Assembly: GCA_017621875.1 (NCBI GenBank)
Contig: JAGASE010000020.1
Span: 186,001 to 250,000 of the forward strand
Direction of reading: 5' to 3'
Source of the DNA: Clostridia bacterium
Lineage (GTDB): Bacteria; Bacillota; Clostridia; UBA1381
Length of the DNA: 64,000 nt
Shown here: positions 10,574-18,508 of the stretch, one piece after another
Position numbering within the stretch: position 1 is the stretch's first letter
Layout of the letters: each line of letters starts with the position of its first letter
Program-made: the position numbers and the translations under genes
Notes under the pieces: generated by a model
Seen by the model: the letters and a program-made list of their open reading frames with translations, nothing else
Told to the model about the DNA's origin: nothing
Databases searched by the model: none

Positions 10574-12433
10574 TTAATTAGAATTGTCAATCCTTAAGGC
10601 ACGCAGGGCATTTACAACCGCAAGCAGACATACACCTACGTCAGCAAATACAGCAAGCCACATTGTTGCAATGCCGATAACTCCAAGCAGCATTATCAAA
10701 AGCTTAATTCCGAGTGCAATCCAAATATTTTGCTTTACTATGGTAAGTGTCTTTCTTGCGATAGACACAGCAAGCGGAATTTTTGCAATTTCGTCCGCCA
10801 TTATCACAACGTCACTTGCCTCGATAGCAGCATCTGAGCCTAAGCCACCCATTGAAATACCTGCATCTGCACAGGAAAGCACAGGTGCGTCGTTGATACC
10901 GTCTCCGACAAAGGCAGATATGCCTCGTGCCTGCAGATTACGCAAAGTACTTACCTTATCCTGCGGCAAAAGCCCTGCATAAACATCTGATACCTGCAGC
11001 GTTTCAGAAACCGATTTTGCGTTGGATTTGTTGTCGCCTGTAAGAATTGATATATCAATGCCCATATCGCGTAATTTGCCTAAGGCTTCCTTTGCATTTG
11101 TTTTTAACCTGTCTTCAACAACAATTCCGCCACAAAAGCTGCCGTCGATTGATACCAACACAGAAAAAGCAGGGGAGCCCTTGCAGTCTATATTGTTTTC
11201 CGATAAAAATTTTTGGGAGCCGACAAGCACAAGGCGTCCGTCGATTAAAGCCGAAACACCGTTTCCGGCAATTTCTTTATATTCAGAAATCCTTGTGGTG
11301 TCTATAGATTTTCCGTATGCTTCTACAATAGCCTTTGCAATCGGGTGAGGGGAGTAGAACTCGGCATAGGCTGCGTATTCTAAAACCTCCGCTTTTATTC
11401 CATTCGCTCTAAGCTCCTGAACCTTAAATTTGCCCTCTGTGAGCGTTCCCGTTTTGTCAAAAGCCATATTTTTGGTTTTTGCTAAATTTTCAAGCACGTA
11501 TCCACCCTTTACAAGTATTCCGTTTTTTGAGGCACAGCCTATTCCGGCAAAGAATGTAAGCGGAACCGACACTACCAAAGCACACGGACATGATACTACC
11601 AAAAACAGCATTGCGGTATATATCCAGTGATGAAAATCTCCTGTAATTAAAGTTGGGATAATTGCTATAAGTATTGCCGCAAGTACAACAATAGGCGTAT
11701 AAACTCTTGCAAATTTGCTGATAAATTTTTCGGATTTTGCTTTGTTTCCGTCCTGAACAAGCTCCAAAATTTTTGATACGGTAGATTCGGAAAATATTTT
11801 ATCCACTCTTATTCGCACAGCTGAGTTTGTGTTGATTATTCCGCTCATTACATTCTCGTTTTCTGAAATTAAAAGCGGTTTTGCCTCGCCTGTGAGGGCA
11901 GAGGTGTCAAAATACGCACTGCCGCTTATAATTGTTCCGTCCAAAGGAACCTTTTCGCCGGTTGTGACAAGTATTGTTTCTCCGATTTTTACGTCTTCGC
12001 AAGGTACAGCGGTAAATTCTCCGTTTCGCAGTACCCTTGCAGTGTCGGCACGAAGATCCATAAGAGACGATATGGATTTTTTTGATTTACCTACGGCGTA
12101 GTCTGACAAAGACTCGCCAATCTGATAAAAAAGCATAACCGCAACAGCCTCATGGTATTCGCCGATAACAAAAGCACCTATTGATGCTATGCTCATCAAA
12201 AAGTTCTCGTTAAATATGTTTCGTATGTCGCGAAAAGCTTGAATAAGTACGTCGTATCCCAAAACAATATATGCAACAAGAAAAATAAGCTTGATTTCGG
12301 TAAAAATTCCTGCCGCAAACAGCAATACTCCGGCAATCAGCCGTATCAGCATAATATTTTTGTTTTCATGAAACTCCTCGTGTTCGTGCGAATGTGCATC
12401 GCAGCAGCAATGTTCATTACAATGACAGCCCAT
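10574..12433 (-). CDS. P1B-type heavy-metal-translocating ATPase (Zn/Cd/Pb type)
   Basis: Membrane pump that exports divalent metal at the cost of ATP. Motifs: TGEAKP, the metal-site CPC in VSCPCALV, phosphorylation site DKTGTLTEG, the HPIAKAI histidine motif and GDGINDAPV. The Lys in GIKLLI and Asp in ADVG near the C-terminus match the Zn/Cd/Pb (P1B-2) subgroup rather than the Cu subgroup. There is no HMA domain; instead the N-terminus is a short Cys/His-rich tail (GCHCNEHCCCDAHSHEHEE) that could bind metal. The start ATG at 12433 follows GGAGGG by 6 bases; a longer frame to 12472 would run through the operator and is rejected. Regulated by the palindrome immediately upstream. 619 residues. 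Confidence 0.93.
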   Translation of the reverse strand: MGCHCNEHCCCDAHSHEHEEFHENKNIMLIRLIAGVLLFAAGIFTEIKLIFLVAYIVLGYDVLIQAFRDIRNIFNENFLMSIASIGAFVIGEYHEAVAVMLFYQIGESLSDYAVGKSKKSISSLMDLRADTARVLRNGEFTAVPCEDVKIGETILVTTGEKVPLDGTIISGSAYFDTSALTGEAKPLLISENENVMSGIINTNSAVRIRVDKIFSESTVSKILELVQDGNKAKSEKFISKFARVYTPIVVLAAILIAIIPTLITGDFHHWIYTAMLFLVVSCPCALVVSVPLTFFAGIGCASKNGILVKGGYVLENLAKTKNMAFDKTGTLTEGKFKVQELRANGIKAEVLEYAAYAEFYSPHPIAKAIVEAYGKSIDTTRISEYKEIAGNGVSALIDGRLVLVGSQKFLSENNIDCKGSPAFSVLVSIDGSFCGGIVVEDRLKTNAKEALGKLRDMGIDISILTGDNKSNAKSVSETLQVSDVYAGLLPQDKVSTLRNLQARGISAFVGDGINDAPVLSCADAGISMGGLGSDAAIEASDVVIMADEIAKIPLAVSIARKTLTIVKQNIWIALGIKLLIMLLGVIGIATMWLAVFADVGVCLLAVVNALRALRIDNSN

Positions 12434-12447
12434 AATAATCCCTCCTG

Positions 12448-12481
12448 AATGAATATATGAATAATTGTTCATATATTCATT
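12448..12481. promoter_or_regulatory. Perfect 14-6-14 palindrome, ArsR/SmtB-type operator
   Basis: Arms AATGAATATATGAA (12448-12461) and TTCATATATTCATT (12468-12481) are perfect reverse complements around a 6-base spacer. The ATATGAA..TTCATAT core resembles the operators of ArsR/SmtB metal sensors (known for SmtB, CzrA and CadC). It overlaps the -10 box and probable start site of the ATPase promoter, so bound repressor would block transcription. No ArsR-type gene is in the window, so the regulator must be encoded elsewhere. Confidence 0.8.
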
Positions 12482-12507
12482 ATATATGCTTGAACATCAT
12501 TTGTCAA
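12479..12507 (-). promoter_or_regulatory. Consensus sigma-A promoter of the metal ATPase
   Basis: On the minus strand TTGACA (12507-12502), a 17-base spacer and TATAAT (12484-12479): both hexamers perfect. The -10 overlaps the palindromic operator. A perfect promoter under a repressor site is typical of a tightly inducible efflux gene. Confidence 0.88.
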
Positions 12508-12526
12508 TACTAAAATGCAAAAAAAT

Positions 12527-12548
12527 GATGGCAGATTACTCTGCCATC
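12527..12548 (-). terminator. Terminator after the small Cys-rich membrane gene
   Basis: GATGGCAGA (12527-12535) and TCTGCCATC (12540-12548) form a 9-bp stem with a 4-base loop. On the minus strand it is followed by a U-rich run. It isolates the small gene from the ATPase promoter. Confidence 0.88.
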
Positions 12549-12562
12549 AAAATATCGGAGAA

Positions 12563-12826
12563 TCAATCATCATCGTGTCTTCTGTTGCTCCTGCAGCAGC
12601 CTCTTGTAAGAAGCGTTACTATGAATATTATAATAAGAATAATAGCCGCTGTTATCAAAATAGGAATAGCCGCAAATAAGAAGCCGGCAAAGAGAGCACC
12701 GACAATCAGTCCTATTACGAACAGAATTATAACGGCAAGAAATGCAAGTGCAGCGTCATAAAGACGGCAGCATCTTGTCTGGCATTCAGAACCGCTTGAT
12801 TCACGCTCATTTACTTGACAATACAT
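12563..12826 (-). CDS. Small Cys-rich two-helix membrane protein, unknown function
   Basis: 87 residues starting MYCQVNERESSGSECQTRCC. The start ATG at 12826 is fixed by a near-perfect AAGGAGGTGA 5 bases upstream; a much longer open frame to 13096 would run through the promoters between this gene and fhs and is not credible. Residues about 26-76 form two adjacent hydrophobic helices; they are flanked by an N-terminal segment with four cysteines and a C-terminal tail with a Cys pair, basic residues and a final DDD. I do not recognise a family. It has its own promoter and terminator. Cysteines next to membrane helices could bind metal or form disulfides, but that is speculation. Confidence 0.72.
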   Translation of the reverse strand: MYCQVNERESSGSECQTRCCRLYDAALAFLAVIILFVIGLIVGALFAGFLFAAIPILITAAIILIIIFIVTLLTRGCCRSNRRHDDD

Positions 12827-12872
12827 ACAATCACCTCCTTGCATGTATGTAAAACTGCCACTCTCTGATGTT

Positions 12873-12901
12873 ATACTATGCAAAATATATAAAAGTGTTA
12901 A
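12873..12901 (-). promoter_or_regulatory. Promoter of the small membrane gene
   Basis: Minus strand TTAACA (12901-12896), 17-base spacer, TAGTAT (12878-12873). About 47 bases before the start codon and divergent from the fhs promoter. Confidence 0.6.
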
Positions 12902-12929
12902 AAATTCGAGAAATATCTGCTTAAAAATC

Positions 12930-12958
12930 TTGATAAGATACAGGTTTTGTGCTAAAAT
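12930..12958 (+). promoter_or_regulatory. Promoter of fhs
   Basis: TTGATA (12930-12935), 17-base spacer, TAAAAT (12953-12958), 34 bases upstream of the fhs start. Confidence 0.7.
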
Positions 12959-12992
12959 AACTATATAAATTTTTAGAACGGAGATGTTGCAA

Positions 12993-14660
12993 ATGAAAAC
13001 AGATATTGAAATAGCACAGAGCGTTGAAATGTCTAAAATAACTGAAATTGCAAAAACAGCAGGTATTGATGAGAAATATCTTGAGCAGTATGGCAATTAC
13101 AAGGCAAAGGTGGACCTTTCCATTTTAAAGGAAAATAAAAACAGTGACGGAAAACTTATACTTGTTACAGCCATTACGCCTACTCCTGCAGGAGAGGGAA
13201 AGACCACAACTACAATCGGTCTTGCCGACGGAATGAAAAAAATAGGCAAGAATGTTATGGTTGCACTGAGAGAACCGTCGTTAGGACCTGTTTTCGGAAT
13301 AAAGGGAGGTGCTGCAGGCGGCGGATATGCACAGGTTGTGCCGATGGAGGACATCAATCTGCATTTTACAGGTGATTTCCACGCAATAGGTGCCGCTAAC
13401 AACCTTCTTGCTGCAATGCTGGATAACCACATTCATCAGGGTAACGCACTCGGAATTGACCCAAGGAAAATTACATGGAAACGCTGTGTTGATATGAATG
13501 ACAGACAGCTCAGATTTGTTGTTGACGGTCTTGGCGGAAAGGTAAACGGAGTTCCGCGTGAGGACGGATATGATATAACTGTTGCATCTGAAATTATGGC
13601 AGTTTTGTGCCTTGCAAGCTCAATAACCGACTTAAAAGAGCGTCTTTCGAGAATAATCGTGGGATACACATACAGCGATGAGCCTGTAACAGCAGGTCAG
13701 CTTAATGCAGCGGGTGCTATGACCGCACTTTTGAAGGACGCATTAAAGCCTAACCTTGTTCAGACTCTTGAAGGCACACCTGCATTGGTGCATGGCGGTC
13801 CTTTTGCAAATATCGCTCACGGCTGTAACTCCGTAATCGCAACAAAGCTTGCACTTAAGTTAGGCGACTATGCAGTTACAGAGGCAGGCTTTGGTGCTGA
13901 TTTGGGAGCAGAAAAGTTCCTTGATATCAAATGCCGTTTTGCAGGCTTAAAGCCGGCATGCGTTGTTTTGGTAGCTACCATAAGAGCATTAAAAATGCAT
14001 GGCGGAGTTCCGAAAACAGAGCTTGGTACAGAAAATCTTGCAGCTCTTGAAAAGGGTATACCTAATCTTTTAAAGCATCTTTCAAATATCACAGACGTTT
14101 ACAAGCTGCCATGTGTTGTTGCGGTAAACAAGTTCCCGACAGATACCGATAATGAGGTTGAGCTTATTATTAAAAAATGCAAGGAGCTTGGCGTAAATGT
14201 AGTTTTGTCCGATGTTTGGGCAAAGGGAGGAGAAGGAGGAACAGAGCTTGCTGAGGAGGTTGTTAAGCTTTGCGAAAAGGATAATGATTTCACCTTCTGC
14301 TATGACGATAACGAAAGCATTAAAGAAAAAATCAACGCTATTGTTAAGAAAATTTACGGCGGCGACGGAGTTATTTTCACAAAGAATGCCGAAACACAGA
14401 TTAAAAAGCTTGAAGATTTAGAATACGGAAAGCTTCCGGTATGTATGGCAAAAACGCAGTACAGCTTTTCGGACGATATGACAAAGCTTGGTGCACCTAC
14501 CGGCTTTGAGGTTACGGTAAGAAATATAAAAATATCCGCAGGAGCAGGCTTCATTGTGGCACTCACCGGCGATATTATGACTATGCCGGGGCTGCCGAAA
14601 TCACCTGCTGCCGAGCGGATTGATGTTGACGAAAACGGTATAATAACAGGATTATTTTGA
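12993..14660 (+). CDS. fhs: Formate-tetrahydrofolate ligase
   Basis: Makes 10-formyl-THF from formate, THF and ATP, feeding purine synthesis and possibly acetogenic or other one-carbon flow. 555 residues, the family norm. The P-loop-like [19 protein letters not shown] motif lies near residue 55-73, followed by [22 protein letters not shown]-type sequence (positions about 85-105). Two in-frame ATGs exist; I choose 12993 because ACGGAG ends 9 bases before it, whereas the ATG at 12984 abuts that site. Own promoter upstream. Convergent with the DUF1836 gene, the 3' ends overlapping by 9 bases. Confidence 0.95.
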   Translation: MKTDIEIAQSVEMSKITEIAKTAGIDEKYLEQYGNYKAKVDLSILKENKNSDGKLILVTAITPTPAGEGKTTTTIGLADGMKKIGKNVMVALREPSLGPVFGIKGGAAGGGYAQVVPMEDINLHFTGDFHAIGAANNLLAAMLDNHIHQGNALGIDPRKITWKRCVDMNDRQLRFVVDGLGGKVNGVPREDGYDITVASEIMAVLCLASSITDLKERLSRIIVGYTYSDEPVTAGQLNAAGAMTALLKDALKPNLVQTLEGTPALVHGGPFANIAHGCNSVIATKLALKLGDYAVTEAGFGADLGAEKFLDIKCRFAGLKPACVVLVATIRALKMHGGVPKTELGTENLAALEKGIPNLLKHLSNITDVYKLPCVVAVNKFPTDTDNEVELIIKKCKELGVNVVLSDVWAKGGEGGTELAEEVVKLCEKDNDFTFCYDDNESIKEKINAIVKKIYGGDGVIFTKNAETQIKKLEDLEYGKLPVCMAKTQYSFSDDMTKLGAPTGFEVTVRNIKISAGAGFIVALTGDIMTMPGLPKSPAAERIDVDENGIITGLF

Positions 14661-15221
14661 TTCTTTTTCCTGATAGCTTACAATTTTTTCGGTGAGACAT
14701 TTTAAAATATTAGCTGAAGATGCTACCTGTATAATCAAATCATCTATTTGATTTAAGGCTGCATCTTCGGCTGATAAAATCGGTGCAGCCACACTGTCAG
14801 CCTGCTTAGCTATATAATCAAAGGCAGCTCTTTGATTTTTTGCAAAGGAATTATATATTGTTTTTACATCTTCCTCCGATATTTCGATTGGAAGAATTTT
14901 TTGTATTGTGGATATATTAAGACTTTGCTTCAGTGTACAAATGACTATTATATACGCAAGATGTACGCGGCTGTATTTCTTTTTTACCGGTGCAGGCATC
15001 ATTTTAAGCTTTACATAATTATTAATCATAGGACGCGTTATTTCTCCGTTTTCTCCCGAAAAAAGAAGCAACAAGCCTAAATATCTGTTAACAAGCTCAA
15101 TCACTTGATCCATGTATAAATCAATGGTTGGAAGCTCGTCCCACGAGGGAATAGTATATTCGTCAAGCAGTGTTTTACAATCCTTGAGACACAACAGAGC
15201 ATCTGTTTTTGTATATTTCAT
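14652..15221 (-). CDS. DUF1836-family putative transcriptional regulator
   Basis: 189 residues. The central section, with [16 protein letters not shown] and then the [18 protein letters not shown] block and [16 protein letters not shown], matches the DUF1836 family as I remember it; the second block resembles a MerR-like winged helix that recognises DNA. Start ATG at 15221 is chosen over 15281 because GGGAGA lies just upstream and the promoter -10 lies between the two. The gene is divergent from a hemolysin-III-type gene whose promoter carries a perfect palindrome, so control of that neighbour is a natural guess. DNA binding and target are inference. Confidence 0.75.
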   Translation of the reverse strand: MKYTKTDALLCLKDCKTLLDEYTIPSWDELPTIDLYMDQVIELVNRYLGLLLLFSGENGEITRPMINNYVKLKMMPAPVKKKYSRVHLAYIIVICTLKQSLNISTIQKILPIEISEEDVKTIYNSFAKNQRAAFDYIAKQADSVAAPILSAEDAALNQIDDLIIQVASSANILKCLTEKIVSYQEKESK

Positions 15222-15252
15222 GTTAAAATCTCCCTTTTTTGTTAATATTAAA

Positions 15253-15281
15253 ATTATAACATTTAATTTTAAAAAAATCAA
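15253..15281 (-). promoter_or_regulatory. Promoter of the DUF1836 gene
   Basis: Minus strand TTGATT (15281-15276), 17-base spacer, TATAAT (15258-15253), about 32 bases before the ATG. Confidence 0.7.
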
Positions 15282-15324
15282 TAGATTTAATTTTATTTAC
15301 TACCTAAATTGTATTCTAAAACTA

Positions 15325-15369
15325 TTGACAAGGTTATAAATATTTGATAATATAGTATTCAATACTATA
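15325..15369 (+). promoter_or_regulatory. Promoter of the hlyIII-type gene with 9-1-9 palindrome at the start site
   Basis: TTGACA (15325-15330), 17-base spacer, TAATAT (15348-15353). A perfect palindrome, TATAGTATT (15351-15359), C, AATACTATA (15361-15369), overlaps the -10 and the expected +1. The geometry is that of a repressor operator. The divergent DUF1836 regulator is the obvious candidate to bind it. Confidence 0.72.
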
Positions 15370-15415
15370 TATGATTTTTTTGAGTTGTTGTAAAAAAGAA
15401 AGGATTGTGAGAATT

Positions 15416-16075
15416 ATGAAGAAAATCAGAGAAACTATCGCTCGCACACAAACATTGGGCGAGGAAATCGCAAATGCAATTTCTCATGGCTTGGGAACAG
15501 GTCTTTCGATTGCGGGAATGGTGGTTCTCATAGTAACAGCCTGCACAAGAGGTATGGGGGCGATTGCAGTTGTAAGTGCAGCATTATACGGCTCCGGACT
15601 TATTTTGCTTTACACCTTTTCCTCTTTGTACCATTCGCTTACAAATAAAAAAGCAAAAAAAGTTTTCAGAATTTTCGACCATTGTTCTATATTTATTCTG
15701 ATTTTAAGCACGTATATTCCGGTCTTACTTGTAATGGTGGGCGGAGCTTTAGGTTGGACCATGTTTGGAATAAGTACATTTTGCACTGTAATGGGTATCG
15801 TTTTAAATTCAATAAATCTTGAACGTTGGGACAGACTTTCACAAATACTGTATCTTGTAATGGGCTGGTCGGCATTAATGATTATCAGACCGCTCTCACG
15901 CGTGCTTGTTCCTGTAGAGCTTGTTCTGCTCATTACGGGCGGCATTTCCTACACAGCCGGAATAATTTTTTACAGAAACAAAAAATGGAAGTATATGCAT
16001 TTTATATGGCATATTTTTGTGCTTGCCGGAAGCGTTCTGCATTATTTCTTCATTTTACACTATTATATGAGATAA
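15416..16075 (+). CDS. Hemolysin III / PAQR-family integral membrane protein
   Basis: 219 residues with about seven hydrophobic helices. Conserved PAQR/HlyIII polar residues are visible: HGLGTGLS near the N-terminus, the FDHCSIFILI helix, and the C-terminal HFIWHIFVLAGSVLHYF with its HxxxH-type histidines that coordinate zinc in this superfamily. The start at 15416 is preferred because the palindrome and promoter lie upstream of it. Despite the name, most bacterial members are not shown to be haemolysins; a membrane-lipid or stress role is likely but unproven. Expression is probably controlled at the palindrome noted upstream. Confidence 0.88.
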   Translation: MKKIRETIARTQTLGEEIANAISHGLGTGLSIAGMVVLIVTACTRGMGAIAVVSAALYGSGLILLYTFSSLYHSLTNKKAKKVFRIFDHCSIFILILSTYIPVLLVMVGGALGWTMFGISTFCTVMGIVLNSINLERWDRLSQILYLVMGWSALMIIRPLSRVLVPVELVLLITGGISYTAGIIFYRNKKWKYMHFIWHIFVLAGSVLHYFFILHYYMR

Positions 16076-16125
16076 AGCCACGAAAACCTTTTTTATAATT
16101 ATAAAATGCCGCAATAAAGTCAATA

Positions 16126-16166
16126 TATAATTTTCTATTGCAAAAAATAGAAAATTATAGTATAAT
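16126..16166 (+). promoter_or_regulatory. Citrate synthase promoter with overlapping 14-6-14 palindrome
   Basis: TTGCAA (16138-16143), 17-base spacer, TATAAT (16161-16166). Arms TATAATTTTCTATT (16126-16139) and AATAGAAAATTATA (16146-16159) are perfect reverse complements around 6 bases. The palindrome covers the -35 and spacer, so a repressor here would exclude RNA polymerase. The regulator is unknown. Confidence 0.75.
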
Positions 16167-16211
16167 TATTGACAAGGGAAGGGAATATTTTTAGAAAAGG
16201 AGATGATTAAC

Positions 16212-17576
16212 ATGCAAAATTCAGGACACTCTGCAATTACTCCCGAAATTTATTCCTTAGCAGAAAAATGTATAGAAAACAGCAATATTGATCCTCAGCT
16301 TTATACAGTGAATGAGGTTAAACGCGGACTTCGTGATTTAGACGGACGTGGCGTACTTACAGGTCTTACGGAAATTTCAACCATAAACTCAACAAAAGTT
16401 GTTGACGGTGCAGAAACGCCATGCGAGGGTGAGCTTTATTACCGCGGAATTAACATCCATGAGCTTGTAGACGGATTTTACAATGATGACAGATTTGGCT
16501 TTGAAGAAACGGTTTATTTGCTGCTTTTCGGTGCACTTCCGAATCAAGATGAGCTTGTCGGTTTTGAGAAGCTTCTGTGTAAGTATCGTTCTCTGCCGAC
16601 TAATTTTGTCAGAGATGTAATAATGAAAGCACCAAACGGCGACATAATGAATTCCCTGGCAAGAAGCGTGCTTACTCTTTATTCATACGATAAAAACGCC
16701 AACGACATAAGTATTCCTAATGTTCTTCGGCAATGCCTGCAGCTTATTGCAACATTTCCGCTTTTATCGGTATATGCGTATCATGCGTATAATCATTATG
16801 AGAAGCTTAAGGGATTTTATATTCACAGACCAAGTACGAAAATGTCCACTGCAGAAAATATTCTGCGGATGCTGAGACCGGATAAGGTGTTTACACATCT
16901 TGAAGCACGTATTCTGGATATGGCACTGGTGCTGCATGCCGAGCATGGCGGAGGAAATAACTCCACATTTACAACTCATGTAGTAACCTCATCTGGTACC
17001 GACACATATTCATCTGTTGCAGCGTCCCTCTGCTCGCTTAAAGGTCCGAAGCACGGCGGTGCAAATATCAAGGTTAAATATATGTTTGATGACCTCAAGA
17101 AAAATATTACCGATTGGAAGGACGATGAGCAGATTAAGACATATCTGCAAAAGCTGCTTGCTAAAGAAGTGTTCGACAAATCAGGATTGATTTATGGTAT
17201 GGGACATGCTGTGTATTCGATCTCCGATCCTCGTGCCGAAATATTTAAAAGCTTTGTAGGAAAGCTGTCGGAGGAAAAGGGAAGATACGACGAATATATT
17301 TTATATACCAAGGTGGCAGAGCTGGCAACACAGGTTATTGCAGAAAAACGCAAAATTTATAAGGGCGTTAGCCCGAATGTCGATTTTTACAGCGGTTTTG
17401 CATATTCAATGCTTGAACTGCCCGATGAGCTTTATACTCCGATGTTTGCAACAGCAAGAATTGCAGGCTGGAGTGCTCACAGAATTGAAGAGCTGATTAA
17501 TGCAAATAAAATCATACGTCCGGCATATAAATCCGTCTCAAAAAAGACAGAATATGTGCCGCTTGATAAAAGATAA
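16212..17576 (+). CDS. gltA: Citrate synthase (citrate/2-methylcitrate synthase family)
   Basis: Condenses oxaloacetate with acetyl-CoA. 454 residues. Family signatures: GVLTGLTEIS, the LYYRGI block, the AEHGGGNNSTFTTHV block, KGPKHGGAN and the catalytic GMGHAVYSISDPRAE segment. It is the Si-type fold, not the Re-citrate synthase of some clostridia. Start ATG at 16212 is 9 bases after AAAAGGAG; the in-frame ATG at 16203 directly abuts that site. With icd and a fumarase subunit nearby it supports a partial TCA route towards 2-oxoglutarate. The promoter lies under a long palindrome. A secreted stalk-domain gene follows 19 bases later. Confidence 0.92.
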   Translation: MQNSGHSAITPEIYSLAEKCIENSNIDPQLYTVNEVKRGLRDLDGRGVLTGLTEISTINSTKVVDGAETPCEGELYYRGINIHELVDGFYNDDRFGFEETVYLLLFGALPNQDELVGFEKLLCKYRSLPTNFVRDVIMKAPNGDIMNSLARSVLTLYSYDKNANDISIPNVLRQCLQLIATFPLLSVYAYHAYNHYEKLKGFYIHRPSTKMSTAENILRMLRPDKVFTHLEARILDMALVLHAEHGGGNNSTFTTHVVTSSGTDTYSSVAASLCSLKGPKHGGANIKVKYMFDDLKKNITDWKDDEQIKTYLQKLLAKEVFDKSGLIYGMGHAVYSISDPRAEIFKSFVGKLSEEKGRYDEYILYTKVAELATQVIAEKRKIYKGVSPNVDFYSGFAYSMLELPDELYTPMFATARIAGWSAHRIEELINANKIIRPAYKSVSKKTEYVPLDKR

Positions 17577-17595
17577 AAGAAAGGAAGTTTTAAAA

Positions 17596-18459
17596 ATGGT
17601 TAAAAAGGTAAGTGTGCTGCTTGCAGCGTTGTTTGTTATTCTGACTGCAAGTGCGAGTGCTGAGTACAATAAGTATAATGAACTGGATTATGTAAATGCA
17701 TATAATATGACTTTGCAGGACATTGCAGATGATGCAGAAATGACAGTAGAGGAATTTAAAGAATATTTCGGTCTTCCTGAGGATATGCCTGCCGACACAA
17801 ATGAAACAGCTGCATATTCTTACATTACTGTGGAAAAAATGGCTGAGCTTCATCAAATAAATCTTGATGAGGCTATCGCTGAGATGAAGATGTATTGTAA
17901 GGGTGATTTTGAGATTACAAAGGACACCTTATATAAGGATGTTGAGGATAATATGCCGATAAAGAATTATATCGGAGATATCGACTTTGAGGACTTTAAG
18001 GCTGTGTTTGAGCTTGACAATGAGCTTACTGAGGATAGCATGTTCGGAAAAATAAGAACAAAGCTGCAACGCATTGCTCTTTGGGAAAACAAAATTCTGT
18101 CATACGATGAAGGAAACTCTATTTTAGTTATGTTAAACGGAAAGTATCTTGATTTTGATGTTGCTCCTATTATCATAAATGACAGAGTTATGGTTCCTAT
18201 GCGTAATATTTTTGAAGCTCTCGGCTCTGTTGTAAACTGGGACGGAGAAACAAAAACAATTTTTGCAAATAAGGGCAGCGATATTATAACAATGCAGGTA
18301 GGTCAAAGCTCCTTCTTCAAAAATGCAGAGAAAATTGAAATTGATTCGCCGTCTGTTATAGAGAACGAAAGAACGTTAGTTCCAATTCGTGCTGTTGCAG
18401 AGGCACTCGACACTCAGGTTTTCTATAACGAAAATACTAAAACAGTTGTTATTCATTAA
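17596..18459 (+). CDS. Secreted stalk-domain protein (copper amine oxidase N-terminal-like)
   Basis: 287 residues. A signal peptide spans residues 1 to about 22 (positively charged start, hydrophobic core, ASA-type cleavage region). The middle (about 30-160) is acidic and not recognised; it contains short helix-like units such as LQDIADDAEMTVEEFKEYFG that resemble small helical DNA-binding or LysM-like repeats but are exported. The last 110 residues form a stalk domain: VMVPMRNIFEALGSVVNWD and TLVPIRAVAEALDTQVFYNE are the paired repeats. Start ATG at 17596 follows AAAGGAAG. It may be co-transcribed with citrate synthase. Role unknown; cell-surface scaffolding is usual for such domains. Confidence 0.78.
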   Translation: MVKKVSVLLAALFVILTASASAEYNKYNELDYVNAYNMTLQDIADDAEMTVEEFKEYFGLPEDMPADTNETAAYSYITVEKMAELHQINLDEAIAEMKMYCKGDFEITKDTLYKDVEDNMPIKNYIGDIDFEDFKAVFELDNELTEDSMFGKIRTKLQRIALWENKILSYDEGNSILVMLNGKYLDFDVAPIIINDRVMVPMRNIFEALGSVVNWDGETKTIFANKGSDIITMQVGQSSFFKNAEKIEIDSPSVIENERTLVPIRAVAEALDTQVFYNENTKTVVIH

Positions 18460-18466
18460 AAAAGCT

Positions 18467-18502
18467 AAAAGGCAGAATGGTTTTCACACCACTCTGCCTT
18501 TT
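18467..18502. terminator. Bidirectional terminator between stalk gene and serine dehydratase
   Basis: AAAAGGCAGA (18467-18476) pairs with TCTGCCTTTT (18493-18502), and an inner TGGT/ACCA pair extends the stem. The A-run on one side and T-run on the other allow termination of both converging genes. Confidence 0.88.
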
Positions 18503-18508
18503 GTAGTT

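Noticed and set aside
9858-10577. 239-codon plus-strand open frame opposite coaX
   Set aside because: It is antisense to a clear pantothenate kinase, rich in Ser/Ile/Pro as expected of shadow frames, and lacks a ribosome site.
12841-12992. Tetrahydrofolate or other metabolite riboswitch before fhs
   Set aside because: The 5' region between the promoter (-10 at 12958) and the ATG at 12993 is only about 34 bases, too short for a riboswitch.
12827-13096. N-terminal extension of the small membrane gene to 177 residues
   Set aside because: It would run through its own promoter, the fhs promoter and the fhs start; the AAGGAGGTGA at 12831-12840 fixes the shorter start.
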